Assembly (NCBI GenBank): GCA_036785325.1
Contig: JAXIVH010000012.1
Span: forward strand, 4,352,057 to 4,416,056
Direction: 5' to 3'
DNA: 64,000 nucleotides
Source of the DNA: Urophycis tenuis
Lineage: Eukaryota; Chordata; Actinopteri; Gadiformes; Phycidae
Part shown: positions 61,048 to 64,000 of the stretch, piece after piece
How positions within the stretch are numbered: the stretch's first letter is position 1
Layout of the letters: each line of letters opens with the position of its first letter
Program-made: the position numbers and the translations under genes
The notes under the pieces: generated by a model
What the model saw: the letters and a program-made list of their open reading frames with translations, nothing else
Told to the model about the DNA's origin: nothing
Database searches by the model: none

Positions 61048-61079
61048 GCCCCCCCCCCCCCCTCCCCCCCCCCCCCCCC
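61048..61079. repeat. poly-C tract with one T
   Basis: About 31 C with a single T, flanked by two 'gacacgcccc' words. Confidence 0.95.
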
Positions 61080-62865
61080 GGACACGCCCCTGTAGAGGTT
61101 CTGGTGGAACCAACACAACATGGCCCGTGATGGAGTGGGTTTCCTCACCCCCTCACCCCTAAATGATAGTGAACTACAGAATTATGTAGGGAACATGAAG
61201 GCATGCAAGATGACGCGTGTCAGATGACGTAAAGATGATTTATTATCAACCCGTAGTCACAAACCATTCCAGAGGATGGATCCTTGGTTTACAATTGTTG
61301 AATGATGTGTAAAACACTTTTATTTGTTTGTAGTTTACTCCTGCCATGATGATTACTAACAATGTGACACCAGCAAAAGTAGTAATAGGCTAAGAATAAC
61401 AGCAATAATAATGGTTATTATAATGTTAGAAACTGTTATCATCGTTTTAATGAGACTATTATCATCGCGAACATGAATTATCCTACAGGGTCCGTTATGG
61501 CTGCCGTCTTTTGAACTCATTCTCCCAGCATGCCCTGCTCTGGGCAGCTGTGGTGACCCTCTTTGCTCTGTGCTATGAAAACCTCTGGGGCAGCCCCACT
61601 GTACCCGCAGTAACACTGCGTCCCAGCCGCACGGCGGCCCAGCTCACAGTGCCGTGTTCTCTCCACATGAAGTTCACAGGTGACAAATAGAAACTGTTGC
61701 ATCTGATTCAGGTGTCGTTTATGCTGCTAAACTATGGTTGATAATATAAACCACCTTATAATAATAATATTACCAATATATGGTCGTAGACGGGATTTTG
61801 AATTTAATTTAAAACTCTCACACACACACACACATACACACACACACACGAGCGCGCGCGCACACACATGCACGCACACGAGCGCGCGCGCGCACACACA
61901 CACACACACACACATGCGCTTTTATTTCACCTGTTCACTCTATTGTTTGTGTATCAGGTATTGTGTAGGAGGCAAGTAAGCATTTCACTGCTATTTGTAC
62001 ATGTATGTTGTCACTTAGCCTTCTTTGTGTGAGACAAATAAAACGAACTTGGCATCATGACTGAAAGTTAATTAAATTGGGTATTTACAAATAGGCCCAC
62101 GCAATTAATACAAACATTGTTATCGGGAGCCCAGTGGAATGACACGCTGTTCCCCTTCCATCCCCCAGTGTGTAGACACACTGCACACGGGCCATGGAGG
62201 CGTTCATGTGCGTTAACGATGAGCGTTATCTCTCCGGCCACAGCCAGGGAGAAGAGCCGTCTGCCGGGGTTCACCAAGGGCATCTGAGATGCAGTCCTAC
62301 GCTGATGTGAGCTGACAGTTCGGGCTCTCTTCCGCTGACAGTGGTCACTGCCAGCGGAAGGTAGGGGTTGTCGGTACCAGCGCAAAGTCGTTGCGCTGCG
62401 TAATGATGTCCAACCCGTCTCAAGCTCCCCTGCGTCCACGTTGCGCCATTGAATCGCTACAAGCGGTACAAAACCCACACAACCCCAGCGTAGACAATGG
62501 ACGACCATCGTCCTCCAAAGTAACGCCCCCCTTGTGTTTGAGATGTTTTGGGGACAGTCGCCTCGTGGTTTTCCACGGAAGGCTGTTGAACGTTTTAACA
62601 ACCCACCTGACCGCTGGTCTATTTTAACAGCAACAGTTAAACGAATTCGGACTCGGTACACACGGGTGGACTTTCTCATCACGTCCACATCTTAAGGTAC
62701 AGCCAAGCCTCCTTGTGTTGCACGTTAACACGTTTCATATGCGACACATGTGTACACCGGGTGGGCAAAACACAATCAATCAAACACACACTAAACCGTC
62801 TCGTTACGTGGCGATGTCTCTATTAAGGTACGGATGCGTAATGCTCTCCCGCCGTCCCTTCAGAG
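61080..62865. other. non-genic stretch
   Basis: (AC)n with GCGCGCGC steps lies at 61818-61912. A retroelement 3' tail lies near 61950-62050 ('aagcatttcactgctatttg' to 'gacaaataaaacgaacttg'). The 206-residue minus-strand frame at 62068-62688 has no recognisable domain. No gene called. Confidence 0.45.
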
Positions 62866-63307
62866 CCGAATAAAAACCACAATAGTTTCGCGCGCCGCGA
62901 CGTCGCGGTGGAGCGTTTGGATGAGAGGGTGGGGAGGGGAGTCTGCGCCAGGGTGGGATCATCCTACAGTCTATGGGAGGAAACACACCCGTCAGCAGCC
63001 AGCAGAGGATACGGGAAACACACACACACACACACCACACACACACACACACGCACACACACGCACACGCACACCACACACACACACACACACACCGCCA
63101 CCACCACGGCATCATCACAGACAAAGAGAACATGGGCGCACTGGAAATGAGCCACCCCGCATGGTTGACGGAATGGACGTGCAGCCGCCGGTAACCAGAG
63201 AGCAACAGAGAGCCCACTTTAATGCGGTGGTGGGATGCAAGATACTGCAAGCAGAGAAGGCGGAGAGCTGCGTTTAGTCCGTCCGCGCACCCCACGACGA
63301 GCTCGCC
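62866..63307 (+). promoter_or_regulatory. upstream region / 5' UTR of protocadherin gene 3
   Basis: A TATA-like 'gaataaaaacc' near 62868 is followed about 25 bp later by a CpG-rich patch containing the perfect 14-bp palindrome CCGCGACGTCGCGG (62895-62908), which includes GACGTC. An (AC)n array with (CACC) interruptions (63018-63094) lies in the presumed 5' UTR. No clear CGCT element is seen. Confidence 0.35.
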
Positions 63308-64000
63308 ATGGCCGTGGCGGGGAGGACGTGTGACGGGATGGGATATCATGTGCCTTTTTGTTTTCTGGTGTTTTTCTTGTGTTGTGGCCTTTCGTTTGGA
63401 CAGCTGAGGTACACGGTAACGGAAGAGGTGGAGAATGGCGCGCTGGTCGGGGACCTGGTGCAGGACCTGGGTCTGGACATGAGGAAGCTCGCCGGCCGTA
63501 AGATGAAGGCAACCTCCAACAGCGGTAAGCGCTACGTGATTGTCAATTCCAAAAATGGAAAGCTGTTCGTCAACGAGCGCATCGACCGAGAGACGCTGTG
63601 CGACTCGACCAGCACCTGCCTTATTCATTTGGAGGTTTTCCTCGAAAACCCCTCCGATGTGCACCACGTCGAGGTCGAGGTGCTGGACGCGAACGACAAT
63701 GCGCCGCAGTTCCCCCGGGACGAGTACCAACTGGAGATAATCGAATCCGCGCTGCCGGGTTCGCGTTACCCAGTGGAGAACGCAGAGGATTCGGACATTG
63801 GGTCGAACTCCCTGCGCGTCTACCAGCTGAGCACAAACGAACACTTCGCGCTGGTGTCCAACAAGCCCCCCCTCAACAACAAGCACATCGAGCTGGTGCT
63901 CAAAAAGCCTCTGGACCGCGAGCAGACGCCTTACCACCAATTAATACTAAGTGCTGTGGACGGCGGCTCGCCGGAGAGGACGGGCTCGGCGACCATTAAC
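63308..64000 (+). CDS. protocadherin gene 3: 5' part of the large exon, cut by window end
   Basis: 231 codons are visible from ATG 63308 (context CTCGCCATGG, optimal), still open at the edge. The signal peptide is about residues 1-31, with the hydrophobic core FCFLVFFLCCGLSFG, followed by QLRYTVTEEVENGALVGDLV, the classic start of EC1. EC1 has the C-X5-C loop C-D-S-T-S-T-C, NERIDRETLC and linker DANDNAPQFP near 126. EC2 follows with the DSDIGSNSLRVYQLS and PLDREQ ... LILSAVDGGSPERTGSA signatures. It is of the same clustered/delta-2 class as genes 1 and 2, with its own upstream region about 10 kb after gene 2. The membrane segment and tail lie outside the window, so the subtype cannot be assigned. 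Confidence 0.92.
   Translation, partial: MAVAGRTCDGMGYHVPFCFLVFFLCCGLSFGQLRYTVTEEVENGALVGDLVQDLGLDMRKLAGRKMKATSNSGKRYVIVNSKNGKLFVNERIDRETLCDSTSTCLIHLEVFLENPSDVHHVEVEVLDANDNAPQFPRDEYQLEIIESALPGSRYPVENAEDSDIGSNSLRVYQLSTNEHFALVSNKPPLNNKHIELVLKKPLDREQTPYHQLILSAVDGGSPERTGSATIN

Noticed and set aside
62068..62688. 206-residue minus-strand open frame
   Set aside because: No domain, signal peptide or splice support. Composition is not protein-like.
62804..63940. 378-residue minus-strand frame over the start of gene 3
   Set aside because: Antisense of the coding exon fused to a translated AC repeat. No domain of its own.

Overview
The window is ordinary vertebrate nuclear DNA, almost certainly from a teleost fish. 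It is intron-containing and very rich in (CA)n/(GT)n microsatellites. It carries fish-type dispersed repeats: an L2-like LINE with an ATGTAA-repeat tail, a tRNA-derived SINE, and tails of the 'gggatcaataaagt' type. The only clear protein genes are three protocadherins, all on the + strand and about 10 kb apart in the last third of the window. No bacterial, phage or CRISPR feature is present.

Layout. Positions 1-41.7 kb hold no gene I can identify with confidence. This stretch contains minisatellites (2.6-3.3, 20.2-20.6, 20.8-21.6, 36.7-37.2 and 40.3-40.6 kb), a decayed L2-type LINE at 3.3-4.6 kb interrupted by a 106-bp insertion, a SINE at 38.4 kb, many microsatellites, and some non-repetitive tracts that could be conserved regulatory DNA. 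A set of minus-strand pieces with good splice signals at 29.5-32.6 kb may be a small gene or a non-coding RNA.

The protocadherin part starts at 41.7 kb. Gene 1 (41722-45640) has one large exon coding for signal peptide, six cadherin repeats, membrane segment and a conserved cytoplasmic motif. Three small exons follow at once, and all four join in frame to give 995 residues. The three small exons resemble the alpha-cluster constant region in number, size and motifs. Gene 2 (51087 to at least 53534) has the same single-exon ectodomain, but its downstream exons are unclear: the best acceptor leads to a stop after three codons. Gene 3 starts at 63308 and runs off the window in its second cadherin repeat. 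All three look like the 'clustered' or delta-2 type, homophilic adhesion receptors of neurons. The spacing, and the private constant exons of gene 1, suggest solitary C-type-like genes and not an array sharing one constant region.

Between the genes lie a 55-bp tandem array with an alternating two-monomer (about 110 bp) higher-order pattern (47.6-48.6 kb), a near-perfect 32-bp-stem hairpin (49.63 kb), and several copies of a short inverted-repeat element whose ends carry TGACATCA/TGACGTCA. The most useful follow-ups are the constant region of gene 1, the missing 3' end of gene 2, the hairpin and the inverted-repeat family.
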